Below are positions 1 through 11,460 of a DNA stretch of 64,000 nt, piece after piece (position 1 is the stretch's first letter; every line of letters begins with the position of its first letter). A program made the position numbers and the translations under genes. This stretch comes from Corylus avellana (lineage: Eukaryota > Streptophyta > Magnoliopsida > Fagales > Betulaceae), in contig NC_081550.1 in NCBI RefSeq assembly GCF_901000735.1, forward strand, positions 7,504,329 to 7,568,328, given 5' to 3'. The notes below the pieces were generated by a model. The model did not search any database. It was not told the DNA's origin and was given only the letters and a program-made list of their open reading frames with translations.

Positions 1-333
1 ACCTAATGGAGCAGAAAATTTTTGTACTGGAAAAACTGAACCCATAAATTTCTTCTTATAAATGCTATGTATGTGTTCCTTAGACTAAATAATTTTTATA
101 TTTATCTTTGACTTCATTTTGTTTTCCATTTTTAATGTTCTAACATCATTGGGAACTTAGGAAATAGTTTATGTGTCGAACTTATTCCAGGCCAGAGGCT
201 TAGAATGAAGTCAATAAGGAAGGCCTTGGAGGGACAGTTTTTAGATTAATTTCTTTTTTTAGATGAATAAGTTTTAGATTAATTTCAACAACTTAACAAA
301 ATTTAGGGAATGAACATATATGGATACGACTTT

Positions 334-420
334 GAAAAAGATTATTTGTACTAATAATTAAACCAGGAAAAGACTTCAAAATAGCTTCTTCTTCTTTTTT
401 TTCAAAAACAAAGGTTCAAT
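334..420 (+). other. Empty-site-like sequence for the Pack-MULE at 17305-18253
   Basis: The bases left of the Pack-MULE (17284-17304) and right of it (from 18263) are found joined here. The 9-base target TTGTAATAA appears once, as TTGTACTAA at 346-354. It is followed by a close match to the right flank (the TTAAACCAGGAAAAG stretch), including the downstream T-rich tract. This is the unfilled form of the insertion site. Confidence 0.75.
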
Positions 421-480
421 TTTTAATTTTTAATTTTTTTTTGTTAAAAAAATCATGCCACATCACTTACGTGATAGCTA

Positions 481-517
481 CTACTCTCCACCCTCCTCAT
501 GCCAGCATGGAGAGTAG
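481..517. repeat. Stem-loop with 10-bp arms
   Basis: CTACTCTCCA at 481-490 and its exact complement TGGAGAGTAG at 508-517 form a 10-bp stem with a 17-base loop. It lies just left of a MITE. No function can be assigned. Confidence 0.55.
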
Positions 518-526
518 CTTTATTAA

Positions 527-909
527 GGGTCCGTTTGGGAGTGTATTTTTTTTCAAAATAATTTGTGTCTTTAAACCAAATCGTAATTTTTGAGTGTTTG
601 GAATTGAGATTTTAAAAATGCAAATTTTAAAATCGTAGAAAAATCTGCGATTTTTATAAGCTGACTAGAATGTGCTTATTTGAAAAAAGTGTGAATTTAA
701 ACCAAAATCATGATTTCACTTAAAAAAATATTTGGGGCAATATTTATCTATTTGGTCATCAAAACCTCAATTATATGCTAATGTTATCAAAACACTCAAT
801 TGATAAAAAAAATACTTCTTAACATATTTTACTAAACGCCTGTGCGATTTTAAAAACACAATTATATTTTTAAAATTGCACTTATTAAAATCGTACTCTC
901 AAATGGTCA
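527..909 (+). mobile_element. MITE, GGGTCCGTTTGG family, copy A
   Basis: The element begins GGGTCCGTTTGGGAGT and ends with an imperfect inverted copy (TACTCTCAAATGGTCA). TAA lies on both sides (524-526 and 910-912), which would fit a 3-bp target duplication. The interior is AT-rich with repeated TTTTAAAAT-type stretches and no coding capacity. A relative lies inverted at 3372-3699. The PIF/Harbinger-like assignment rests only on the TAA duplication. Confidence 0.55.
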
Positions 910-1345
910 TAAATAAACGTTGATTTTTTACTTTTTAAACACAAACACACTATTCTCATTTCTTGTCTCCAAGAATTTCTTTTTGCTAACTTCCTTATGA
1001 AATAGTAAATACACGTCTTGTCAGCGGGTCTCATCTTTGTAAAATGGTTGAAATTGCTGATTTGGACGAAATTCGCAAGGAAAATTCTTAAGTCAAGGCT
1101 GTTGGACAAATCCTGTATCATCTGGGTCACGTTTGACGGTGCGTACAATTTTAGCTACTTCATCAAAATGTTTTTGGGTGGAGAAGTGCTGCTATTCTCT
1201 GAATTTATGGATTTGGTCAAGTCCATTTTTTTTAGCCTTGAATAAGATGATCAAGTTCTGCTCTAAATATCGGTATCTCGAGATCTCAATAGATATTGAC
1301 TGAGATATTGAGAATCTTTAGAAAAAGATTATTTGTAATAAGGGT

Positions 1346-1665
1346 TAAATACTCTTTTGTCTCGTAGGGTTTTAAGACCTTATTTTTTCTTCCATAAGAT
1401 TTCATTTTTATCATAGGAGGTACATGTGATTTTCATAAAGATCAAGATGGTATCTCTGTTAAAATTCCGTCCAAAACTTAACAGAACTCTACATCAACAC
1501 CAATCAGATGTCGCCACGTGTCAGTTAATTAATTTTTTTATAAAAAAATTAGATTTAAAAAATAAAAAAATAAAAAAATAAAAAAAGGAAAAAATTTTGG
1601 GGTGGCGCCATTTGGGGGCTGGCCTGGCCACCCCATCTGGCTGGTTTGGGGGTGATGAGCCACCC
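1346..1665 (+). mobile_element. Left part of a Pack-MULE, truncated at an assembly gap
   Basis: The sequence from GGGTTAAATA onward matches the left terminal inverted repeat of the complete element at 17305-18253, including the CCACGTGTCAGTTAATTAAT stretch and the GGGGGCTGGCCTGGCCACCCC stretch. It is preceded by the same TTGTAATAA. It stops at the 100-N gap, so it is unknown whether this copy carries the NOSIP fragment. Confidence 0.75.
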
Positions 1666-1765
1666 NNNNNNNNNNNNNNNNNNNNNNNNNNNNNNNNNNN
1701 NNNNNNNNNNNNNNNNNNNNNNNNNNNNNNNNNNNNNNNNNNNNNNNNNNNNNNNNNNNNNNNNN
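1666..1765. other. Assembly gap, 100 N
   Basis: A run of exactly 100 N, a size conventionally used for gaps of unknown length. The right flank (1766-1900) resembles the reverse complement of parts of 19.4-19.8 kb, so contiguity across the gap is not assured. Confidence 0.95.
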
Positions 1766-2023
1766 CTTTTGTGTGCTTCAGTTTTGGAACATGTGCTTAG
1801 CAGAGATTTGGTGCGGTTCTTGAGTTGATTCATAAAAAAAAAAAAAAAAAAAAAAAATTGATTTTTTTATTGTTGTGTTTATTTTTGTAAGGATTAATAA
1901 AAATGAGAAATGTAAAGATGAGAACTCTAAATATAATAATAATATTTAAATTAATATTTAAATATTAAAAAAAAAACCATTTAAAAATTTCTCCTAAGGC
2001 CCTAAAAAACATTGAGCCGGCCT

Positions 2024-2112
2024 TGATGTCCACACAATGGAATGGGGATGGGAGATTCGAACTAGTGACTTCTGTTTCATGAGGCGTGGTTTACAGCCGA
2101 TTAACCGATTGA
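2024..2112 (-). mobile_element. tRNA-derived SINE
   Basis: Read on the minus strand it has an A-box-like AATCGGCTGTAAACCACGCC stretch and a B-box-like AGTTCGAATCTC (2052-2063), followed by a pyrimidine-rich stretch. The same body occurs at 29589-29700 and 52581-52640, which defines a SINE family. Its ends are not sharp. Confidence 0.6.
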
Positions 2113-2631
2113 ATTTAGTTTAGAATATTAACTAAATAATTAAATCAACATTTTCTACAATTTTTTATAAGCTTAAGCTTTTGAGATAATTAATAATATT
2201 TTAATATATATATATATATATAGTTCGAAAAGGTTGGGACCAAAAATATATTTATTACCAGTCTTTTTACTTTGAGGCACTATAAAGGCACAACTTTTTG
2301 GCACAACTTTGGCCAAACTTTTCTCTTATGTGGTCATTTTTTTAAAAAACAAAGAAAAATAAAAAAAGTTTCTGAAACAATAACATCATATGTGGTCCTT
2401 TTTTTATTTGGTATTTTTTTTTTTAGAAAAAGGGCATTTTTCTTCATAATAATGACTACTTTTTTTTTTTTATAAAAAAATGACTATTTTTATGAAGAAA
2501 AATACATTTTTTTTTTTTTTATAAAAAAATACCAAATAAAAAAAGGCCCACGTACGATGTTAATAATAATAATAAAAATTTAACACATACCGTCAGAAAT
2601 GGGACATAATTTTAGGATCACTTTTGTTTTT

Positions 2632-3190
2632 GTTTTTGTTTTTTTTTTTTTTGTTTGTCGAAAACATGACTTTCATTGACTTTCACTGAGGTGAAATAAA
2701 CATCTAGAACCCACCAGGATTCTAAGTTTGACGAGCACAAAGCTCTAAGTTCACAATAGATGTAATACAACTTGGAATCTCATCCACCCATAACAGCTCA
2801 GTAGAACATTGGAGACCCACCTTCGCCAGCCCATGTGCAGCTTGATTACCCAGCCTTGGAACATGTCGCACCATCAATAATATGCCCGGAAGATCTCAAA
2901 CTATTGTCGGGATCCTTCAAAGCTTGGACCACCAGTAAGGAATCGCCTTCAAGGATGATATCCTGAAAATTCTGCTGCTTACTAAACTCCACTGCCGCCA
3001 ATGCTGCCATAGCTTCTCCCACTGCTGGTTCTTGGGTACCAAGAAGAACCCTCTTGCACGTAGCTGCACTGACGTGATCCCGGTGATCCCGTATAATAAT
3101 CCCTATGCCCATACATTGCAGATTCTTATCTATGGCTACGTCCCAATTTATCTTGACCCGCCCAAAAGGAGGCCGCTCCCACTTCACCAG
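2632..3190 (-). mobile_element. 5'-truncated LINE tail (RNase H domain)
   Basis: The minus-strand reading frame from 3187 encodes the end of a plant L1 ORF2: an RNase H-like domain with INWDVAIDK, a GEAMAALAAVEF helix and LEGDSLLVVQAL. Near 2850 a frameshift leads into the conserved NQAAHGLAKVGL end. A poly(T) run at 2640-2654 on the plus strand is the element's poly(A) tail. Everything upstream of RNase H is missing, as usual for 5'-truncated LINEs. No target duplication was identified. Confidence 0.8.
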
Positions 3191-3371
3191 ACTAATATAT
3201 AGCCGAGGTCAGTGCACTCCCCTTGACCCACTCCTTACGTCCAGTCAACAACACACTAATAATAATGGCCCTACTTGTAATTAAAGTTAAGTCGATTTTG
3301 AGATAATACAGTGTAGTCACGATTTGTCGACAAAAATCGTAGACCAAAAGCTGATTCGCACTGCGGCTACG

Positions 3372-3699
3372 TACGTTTGGCATTGAATAGAATTAGTACG
3401 ATTTTAATAAGTGTAATTTTAAAAATTATGTTTTTAAAATTATAATTTTTTAAAATAGCATAAACGTTTGATAAAATATGTTAAGAAGGACTTTTTTTAT
3501 TAATTGAGTGTTTGGATAACATTAGTATATAATTGTGGTTTCATAGCCAAATAAGCACCTCTTAGTCAGCTTATAGAAATCGCGATTTTTTTCATTATTT
3601 TAAAATTTGCGTTTTTAAAATCTCAATCTCAAATACTCAAAAATTGGAATTTAGTTTAAAAACACAGATCATTTTTAAAAAAAATTTCCAAACGGACCC
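3372..3699 (-). mobile_element. MITE, GGGTCCGTTTGG family, copy B
   Basis: This is the inverted relative of the element at 527-909. The plus strand ends CCAAACGGACCC (3688-3699) followed by TTA, which is TAA on the element's strand. The interior shares the same AT-rich blocks and the CTTATTAAAATCGTACT segment. The left end is less clear. Confidence 0.5.
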
Positions 3700-3703
3700 T
3701 TAA

Positions 3704-5593
3704 AATTTCTAATCTTGGGGAGTTCTTGGAAAAATGGAAGCTCTTACAATATCTATTTATTTTGTGACGGCTATGAAGTATGAACTATAAATTAGCAGAA
3801 AATAACTTAATTCAAATTATGTTGGCAAAAATTACAAGAAATTAATATTAAAATTGCAATTTGCAAAGAAATTGAAACGAAGTGAAGAAGATATGTTTGG
3901 TAATCGTAATTTTGAGGGGATCAATAAAAAAGTGGTGTACTCGAGTTTGGACCCCTTTTCATATATAGTATTAATGTGTCGCAAAAACTAATCAGAAATT
4001 TCCTAAGGCATACAAACAACATATGCCTATTTCATGTACCAAACAGCAAGATGACAGGACATCACTTCAATAAAAAATTAAAAATGGCCCCACTTACGAT
4101 TAAGTTTATCAGTTTTGGGAAATGCTGCCATATTCAAAATTTATGACCATTTAAGGCTTTGTTTGTTAAATAATACCGATATTCTTAAATACTATTTATT
4201 TTATTTTTTTAAAAAAAAATTTACTTTTATATCACATCATTTATTTTTTATATTATATCATTTACTTTTTACTTCTATTAAATTAAAAAAAAAAAAAAAT
4301 CACTACAAAACAAAATTTTTTCAATTTTCAATATTACCTTTTTACTTTTCTATATTAATTATTACACTCATTTTTTTACGAGTGTTCGGCAATGTTGTTT
4401 GCCGAACACTCTCTAATTATCACAGGTAGCAATCAGCCAAGAAATGAGAGTTTGGATTATTTGTCGGAAATCATTATGTTAAGAAATGAAATGAGAGTTG
4501 TATATTAGAATGATATCACCACTATAAATGATTAATATAATAATCTAATGTTATGTTTGTTTCGACGTAAAATATTTTTAGCCGAAATAATTTTCTTGAA
4601 AAATGTTTTTTGTCCTTAACGCGTAGTGAAAATCACAAATATATTTTTTCATTCAATCATATTAAACTATAAATTACGTTAATATCATGAGGGTCCCAAT
4701 AGGGGCCAATCGTGTCCTATATGTGTCACGACGGAGTCACAATCGGGTTGGCGATGTCCCGACAGTTCCTCAACTAGGTCGTGGCTGGGTCTATAGTGAG
4801 AGTAATAAGATTATCACACAAAGATTTTAGACCATAAACCTTACAATCTATAAGTTAATGTTTACAGTAAGTAATGGAATTGGGCATTCCATTTGATGAA
4901 GGAAACAATTAACACGGTAACCTGAGAGGTCAATTTTTTATTTTTATTTTTTTCCATCTTACACTTTTCGTGTATTTTTTTTTTCTTCTCATTTAGAAGC
5001 CTACCAAAAGAAGTTTTGGAAACTATTGAGTGAAGTATACCTGGAATGGATATTTTACTCGCAATTTAAAGCTATCTCTAATAAATAAAAAATAAAAGAA
5101 AGCAAGACATTAAAGGGCCAAAAAATAGCAAATTAGCACAGTTTTGCAGTGGACTTTTTGAGTTTGCATTTATTACTTTTCTTTAACAAATATGAGGAAA
5201 AAAAAAAACCCAAAATGAAAAGCTAACAAAACATAATGACAGGAGTTTTTATTCAAAATATTCTTCAAAGAGTTATCAAGGATCAAAAAAAAAAAAAAAA
5301 AAAAAAACCCAAAATAAAATACTTCATTCCTTACTTTAAAAAAAAAAAAAAAAATCTATTTTGTATTTTGTTTATCATTTTTTTAATATATATTTTATAT
5401 AAAGAGAGAATAATTATCCGGCCTTTATATTTTATTATTTGAATTCACCCCTCCAACTATATATTTTACGAACAATTTTTTTTTTTTTTAAACAATTTGA
5501 AGGAAATATCTTTCAATCAATTTAAAATCGTGTTAAGTATTTATAAACATTTAAAACACACATTAAATTCTTAGCATTATGTTTACTAACTTA
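3704..5593. other. AT-rich intergenic stretch
   Basis: No coding sequence is recognisable. It contains A/T homopolymers and one strong hairpin (4380-4411). Part of 4115-4160 weakly resembles sequence in the direct repeat near 1180-1215. Confidence 0.6.
4380..4411. repeat. Perfect 13-bp inverted repeat
   Basis: GAGTGTTCGGCAA and TTGCCGAACACTC are exact complements separated by six bases. It may be a relic of a transposon subterminal region. No associated gene is visible. Confidence 0.6.
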
Positions 5594-5609
5594 GACTAAA
5601 TTTAATATG
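5594..5609 (+). repeat. 5' target-site duplication of the LINE
   Basis: GACTAAATTTAATATG here is repeated exactly at 11461-11476, directly after the poly(A) tail. A 16-bp duplication is typical of target-primed reverse transcription. Confidence 0.9.
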
Positions 5610-5741
5610 GATTAGAAGAATACAAATTGTGCCTAAGATGTTTTCTCTCTAGAAGCACCCTAGTAGAGAAGGAGTAGTTTTTCCAGGCAATCAAGTCTGT
5701 GAAAGGATTGTGTGTTGGTCCCCGTGGTCGTGATTCCTCCT

Positions 5742-7304
5742 ATGGCTGAAGATCTAACAAAGCTTTGGGGAAATCTCACTTTGACGGAGGAGGAGGATGG
5801 TGTGGAGGTGGAGATCCAAGCAGGCGAGTTGGATGTTGGGGTAACACTTGGGAAAGCATGTGTGGTGGGCAAACTGATTGCAGATCATATGGTGAGCAAA
5901 GAAATCATCAGAAGTGATTTGATGCGATGGTGGAAACCTGAAGGCAATATTTCCTTTAAGATCCTTGGGGAAAATTTGTTCCTAATTGAATTCACTGACA
6001 AACGGGACAAGGAGCGGGTACTGGAGGGGAGGCCGTGGATTTTTGAAGGTAACCTTTTTCTGATCGAGGACTATGATGGGTGCGCTCAACCATCAGATTT
6101 CTCTTTTGATAAGGCCGCTTTCTGGGTTCGTATGATCAACTTACCTTTGGCATGTATGGGTAATGAAATTGGACGCAAGATTGGGGCGACTGTTGGAGTA
6201 GTGGAAGCAGTTGACACGGAGGCGAATGGAATGGGATGGGGAGAATTCTTACGAGTCAAGATTCTGCTAGACTTAACAAAGCCTCTTCTACGCGGACGAA
6301 AACTAAACATACAAGGAAAACCGGTGTGGATCACGTTTCAATACGAGCGTCTCCCAAAATTCTGCTTTCTATGTGGGGTAATGAGCCATGGGAAAGCTGG
6401 ATGTCCGAATAGAAGCACTTTCCGAAACCAAGAACCCATCCCCAGGTATGGACCTTCGTTGCGCGCAGTTTCTCCTACGAGGCGTGGGGACAGACCTTAT
6501 GGGAGACACTTTACGAGAAAAGGGCAGGCTACGGCTGATCCAGCAGCGCGAGGTGATCAATATGGGGGGTCTTGGAGGGGCAGCCAAAGGACAAGGGAAG
6601 ATGGTCGGAAGAAGGCCGGACCGGAATCTTTTGGGGCCGGAAGGGAAGATGATGACGTGGAGCCAGGAGCGGGGGCTTTCAATGCTCATTATGGGAGACG
6701 CAGATATGGTGATGAAACGGAAGGCGTGAATGACGGAGATCGTCGAGATTTCTGCCAAAAGGAGAAAGAAATGAATAAGGAAAGCGGAGATGAAGGGAGC
6801 TATAGAGAGAGAAATCGCAATCCCATTTTTTCAGGAAATCATCATTCTCGGGGGCACAATAAAGGGAAGGATACTTGGGCAGCACGGGGGGGACCACAAG
6901 ATGATCTACAGCGTTCCCCAGGGTTGGAAATCGATGGCAGGGGGGATGGGAACTTAGGGCCGGGGAAAAAAGTTTCAAGCCCAGTTTTCATGGGCCCTCT
7001 TTTTTCTGAATTGGAGAAAACACTTAAAGGGCCTACGGGGAGTAATGGCTGTAAGGTACCTATTGGACTGAATGGACAGGAGGATACGATGGTAACATGG
7101 AAGAGGGTGGATCGTGGGGATATAACTCAGCAAAAAGAAATTAATCTCCCAGTGAAGCAAGGAATTGGAAAGAAGCGAGTTTTGAATGGGGAGGACAAAA
7201 ATGGAGGCTCAGCACGTAAGGGACAAAAGACAAGCTTAATTGCAGTTGACATAAACAGATCGGGGATGGCGGAGGCTGCGTCGCAGCCCCGCCGACCGAT
7301 ATGA
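5742..7304 (+). CDS. LINE ORF1: gag-like RNA-binding protein with DUF4283-like domain and zinc knuckle
   Basis: A protein of about 520 residues expected to coat the element's RNA. I chose the ATG at 5742 (MAEDLTKLWGNLTLTEEE) because the frame upstream of it contains only non-ATG starts. Residues about 45-190 have the DUF4283 pattern of plant LINE gag proteins (KILGENLFLIEF, GRPWIFEGNLFLIEDYDG, FWVRMINLPL). Residues 208-221 form a CCHC knuckle, CFLCGVMSHGKAGC (C208, C211, H216, C221). The rest is a long, charged, Gly/Arg/Asp-rich and probably disordered tail. Its TGA overlaps the ORF2 start in ATGA at 7301-7304, suggesting coupled or reinitiated translation of ORF2. Confidence 0.9.
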   Translation: MAEDLTKLWGNLTLTEEEDGVEVEIQAGELDVGVTLGKACVVGKLIADHMVSKEIIRSDLMRWWKPEGNISFKILGENLFLIEFTDKRDKERVLEGRPWIFEGNLFLIEDYDGCAQPSDFSFDKAAFWVRMINLPLACMGNEIGRKIGATVGVVEAVDTEANGMGWGEFLRVKILLDLTKPLLRGRKLNIQGKPVWITFQYERLPKFCFLCGVMSHGKAGCPNRSTFRNQEPIPRYGPSLRAVSPTRRGDRPYGRHFTRKGQATADPAARGDQYGGSWRGSQRTREDGRKKAGPESFGAGREDDDVEPGAGAFNAHYGRRRYGDETEGVNDGDRRDFCQKEKEMNKESGDEGSYRERNRNPIFSGNHHSRGHNKGKDTWAARGGPQDDLQRSPGLEIDGRGDGNLGPGKKVSSPVFMGPLFSELEKTLKGPTGSNGCKVPIGLNGQEDTMVTWKRVDRGDITQQKEINLPVKQGIGKKRVLNGEDKNGGSARKGQKTSLIAVDINRSGMAEAASQPRRPI

Positions 7305-10300
7305 AGATATTAAGTTGGAACTGCCGAGGGCTTGGGAACCCTCGAGCAGTTCGAAACCTGAGCCGTTTGGTGAAGGAAAAGAAACCCACCTTGGTTTTTC
7401 TTATGGAGACCAAGCTGTGCCAGAATAAAATGGAAGTGATAAAATATAAACTGGGATACATAGGATTATTCGTGGTGGATTGTATTGGAAGGAGTGGCGG
7501 CTTAGCTATGCTATGGAGGGAAGAGGTAAACATAGAAATACAAAATTACAGCAATCATCATATCAACATGGTTCTTCATAATAATCCACATTCCACACCA
7601 TGGAAGCTTACCGGTTTTTATGGGCATCCGGAAGTAGCAAAGAGACACGAATCATGGAGCTTACTGCAAACTCTAGCGCAATTTAATCCATTGCCCTGGG
7701 TATGTTTGGGCGATTTTAATGAAATTCTAGTTGCATCAGAAAAGTGGGGAGGCAACGAAAGGAATAGAAGCCAAATGAGGGGGTTCCAACAAGCTTTGGA
7801 GAACTATGCACTGACCGATTTGGGATATTCTGGACCAAAGTACACTTGGAAAAACTGTCGGGATGGAGGAAATTTTATCAAAGAGAGGCTTGATAGGGGG
7901 GTGGCGAACCAACAATGGAGGGACTTATTTCCGGAGGCGGCAGTAAAAGTGGAGTTTTCAATGGGATCAGATCACCTTCCTATTCTTTTGACTTTGGATG
8001 GGAAATATAGGGGCCGTAGAAGGAGACCTGGGTTCAGGTATGATGCTAGTTGGGCTCTTGAGGAAGGATTTAATGACTTGGTCAAACAAGCATGGAATAG
8101 GCCTCACTCATCCCTCGGCCATTGGGATAGATTGGGTGAAAAATTACAGGGATGCAGTAGGATTATATACAATTGGCAGCACAGAAAGAATGAACCCAAG
8201 GACACTATTTTTCGGATGCAGCAAAAGCTAATTGATTTGCAGGGAAAGGAGAACCTGGAGGCTTGTGAGGAGGCGAGAAAAATTCAGCAAGAATTACAAA
8301 TGGTGCTGGACAGAGAAGATTTGCATTGGAAACAGAGGGCGAAGGTGGCGTGGCTAAAACATGGGGACCGAAACACACGGTACTACCATGAGTGTGCTAA
8401 TGCAAGGAGAAAAAAGAACTTCATAGACAGAATCACGGACACTGCTGAAAAATTGTGGGACACACCAGACACAGTGGAGCAAGCTTTTGTAGATTATTTT
8501 ATGGGGCTGTTCCAAGCAGGCCCAATGGGTGATATGGACCCGTGTGTTAGAAACTTACCAGCAGGAATTTCAAGGGAGATGAATAGGGAGTTGTTGAAGG
8601 AGTTCACTAGAGAAGAGGTCACTGCTGCACTTTTCCAAATGCCACCACTTAAAGCTCCCGGCCCGGACGGATTCACAGCTGAATTTTTCCAAAAAAATTG
8701 GACTATGGTGGGGAATGAGGTATGCAATGCTATCTTAGAAATTATTAATTCCGGAGTTATGCCTAGTTCGTTGAATTTCACCCATATTGTGCTTATTCCG
8801 AAATCTAAAACACCATCTTGTGTCACGGATTTTCGTCCGATCAGCCTTTGCAATGTACTATATAAATTGATTTCCAAGGTTCTGGCCAATAGATTAAAGA
8901 AGGTTCTACAATTTATTATCTCCCCCACACAAAGCGCTTTTATCCCGGGGCGCTTGATCTCGGATAATATTTTAGCCGCATATGAAACACTCCATACTAT
9001 GCACACCAGTATGAGGGGCAAAAAGGGATTTATGGCGGTCAAGCTCGATATGAGCAAGGCCTATGACAGGGTAGAGTGGAGATTTCTGGAGGCGGTAATG
9101 GGGCGGATGGGATTTGATACCCGGTGGATCCATCTTATAATGATGTGTGTTTCTACGGCACATTATTCGGTCCTTGTGAATGGGACACCTTGCGGAGATA
9201 TACACCCCTCTAGGGGAATTAGGCAAGGAGACCCTCTTTCTCCATACCTTTTCCTCATTTGTGCCGAGGCGTTAAGTTCCATGCTAACTAAAGCAAATAG
9301 TGATGGGCTTTTGACGGGGGCCCCCACATCAAAACGTGGACCTCATATAAGCCATCTCTTTTTTGCCGATGATAGTTTGCTGTTTTGCAGGGCTAACAAC
9401 ACACAATGGAACTATATGGCACATATATTGAAATTGTATGAAGCTGCTTCGGGACAAAAGATGAACAATGACAAGACAGCCGTGTTTTTTAGTAAAAATA
9501 CTTCTATGGAGGATAGGAGGCAGATTTTGGAGATATCCGGGCTACCAACCACTCAACGTTTTGATACATATTTGGGATTGCCGGCTCTTGTAGGGAAGTC
9601 GAGAACCGCTGCTTTCCGAAATATTATTGAACGAATATGGAAGCGACTCCAAGATTGGAAACTCAAATTCCTATCCCAAGCTGGAAAGGAGATACTGTTA
9701 AAGGCGGTAATCCAAGCTATACCATCTTATTGTATGAGTGTTTTTTTGTTTCCCAAAACTTTATGTTTGGAAATAAATTCACTCATGCAAAAATTTTGGT
9801 GGGGTCATAAGGAGAAGGAAAAACGGGTTGCTTGGATGAGTTGGAATAAATTTGGGACTTTTAAAAGGGCGTGGTGGTATGGGATTCCGAGATTTCACAT
9901 GTTTCAACAAGGCTCTCTTGGCGAAACAATGTTGGAGGATGTGGAAGACGCCGGATAGTCTCATTGCAAGAATTATGCAAGCCAAGTATTATCCTAACTG
10001 TTCAATCCTAGAGGCTGCACAAGGGAAGAAACCCTCCTTCGCTTGGCGAAGCATCCAGAAATCTTGTAACCTACTCAGGGAGGGTCTTATTTGGAGGATA
10101 GGCAATGGGACAAAAGTGCGTATCTGGCAAGATAGATGGCTGCCCAGTCCTAGTACTTATATGGTCCAATCTCCCCCACATATTTTAGCCCCATCCGCCA
10201 TGGTGAGTGATTTGATCGATGAGGACTCAAAGTGGTGGAATCAAGGTTTGCTGACACAACTCTTCTCTCCAGCAGAGGTAAAAACTATTCTTTCTATACC

Positions 10301-11411
10301 CCTTAGTATAACAAACCAGGAAGATATTCTCACATGGAGGGGTACCGCAAAAGGGGTTTTTTCGGTCCGAAGTGCATATCATATGCAAAAGGAGTTGGAG
10401 GAGGCGGGTAAGGCAGAATGCTCAACTAGGGGCTCAATTAGTGAGGTTTGGGGAAAGCTGTGGAAGTTGCCTGTACCTAATGTGGAGAAGAATTTCCTAT
10501 GGAGGGCATGTCATGACATTCTCCCAACTAGAGCTAACCTTGCCAGAAAAAAAATCATAGAGGACTCGTTTTGCCCAATCTGTGGGCTTGAAGAAGAAGC
10601 CACCTTTCACATCCTTTGGCAATGTCCCTCAGCTATGGATGTCTGGAGTGAAGGAGGAAGGCGATTCCAAAAAAGCCACTACACTGGCCCTGCTTTCCGA
10701 GCAGTGGTTGAGGGGATGTTTCAACACTGTGATGCTGAGGAAATCAAACTGTTTGCAGGAACTGCACGAAGAATCTGGTTGCGAAGAAATGCTTTCATTC
10801 ATGAAGGATTCTTTTCACCTCCGGCGGAGGTGATAAAACATACGAGGGTTGCCATTTTAGAATACCAGAATGCCCATTTTGGAGGTACCGAGGTTGAGGC
10901 TCCTAATAGGCAGAATGAGTGGAAGATTCTCCCAACGGGGTGGATAATGGCACATTGGGATGCAGCCCTTGATCGCAACACGGGAAGAATGGGATTGAGG
11001 GTGGTTTTGCGTAATAATGAAGGGTCTTTTGTGGCTGGTAAATGTCGTACTCGCCACGGATACGTCGAACCAGCAGCTGCGGAGGCCATGGCGGCGATAG
11101 AAGCAACCCAGTTGTGCCGAGAAATGGGGTATGAACAGATTCATTTTATGGGCGATGCGAAAACGGTGGTTGATGCGATAAACTCCGGGATGTCAGATTA
11201 TAGCAGGATTGGGCACTTGATTAACGACATGCAAGCTATCATGCAGGATTTTCGGGGCTGGCAAGTTTCATATGTTAATAGAGAGAATAATCGACCAGCA
11301 CATGCACTTGCCAAACTGGGGACGCAGACTGATATGAGTAGAGTTTGGGTTTCTTACCCTCCCGATTGTATTCAGGAAATTCTTGCTCTTGAGCAAGCTG
11401 TAATGCGTTGA
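7301..11411 (+). pseudogene. LINE ORF2: endonuclease / reverse transcriptase / RNase H polyprotein, one frameshift
   Basis: Order of domains: an APE-type endonuclease (WNCRGLGN; catalytic E36 in METK; GDFNEIL; SDH at 223-225); a reverse transcriptase (KAPGPDGF, FRPISLCNVLYKLISK, KLDMSKAYDRVEW, GIRQGDPLSPYLF, catalytic FADD at 688-691); a zinc-binding RVT domain (WRACHDILPTRANL, CPICGLEEEATFHILWQCP); and a C-terminal RNase H (HWDAALD, AEAMAAIEA, GDAKTVVDAINSG, NRPAHALAKLG). The frame breaks at about 9848-9856, in an AAATTT run, where one extra base shifts reading. The rest continues open in the +1 frame (from 9852) to the TGA at 11409-11411. Total length would be about 1370 residues, normal for plant L1 ORF2. 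Apart from the frameshift all catalytic motifs are present. Confidence 0.92.
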
Positions 11412-11460
11412 TGAGTATTAATGAAGATATATTCCACTTAAAAAAAAAAAAAAAAAAAAA

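Larger units (their letters stand above)
1..1665 (+). repeat. Copy 1 of a ~1 kb direct repeat (3' flank of a Brawnin-like gene)
   Basis: Positions 1-313 and about 998-1665 match 16598-17616 nearly base for base. In the second copy this sequence starts inside the 3' UTR of the Brawnin-like gene at 16130-16529, so a second copy of that gene may lie just left of the window. Between the two matching parts, copy 1 has about 690 bp that copy 2 lacks there, including an empty-site-like sequence (334-420) and a MITE (527-909). The match ends at a 100-N gap, so the right boundary is unknown. Confidence 0.85.
5610..11460 (+). mobile_element. Full-length L1-type LINE retrotransposon
   Basis: The 5.85-kb element has a short 5' leader, ORF1 (5742-7304), ORF2 (7301-11411 with one frameshift) and a 21-base poly(A) tail at 11440-11460. 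It is bounded by a perfect 16-bp target-site duplication. ORF1 is open and ORF2 has a single one-base frameshift, so insertion looks recent. The site is the loop of an older imperfect palindrome (arms 5521-5568 and 11467-11514). Confidence 0.93.

Noticed and set aside
1555..1833. Open frames crossing the N run
   Set aside because: They are open only because N is translated as X; the same applies at 22031-22348, 36388-36780 and 38142-38717.
6369..6758. 129-codon minus-strand ORF within the LINE
   Set aside because: Shadow of ORF1, which is supported by conserved motifs.
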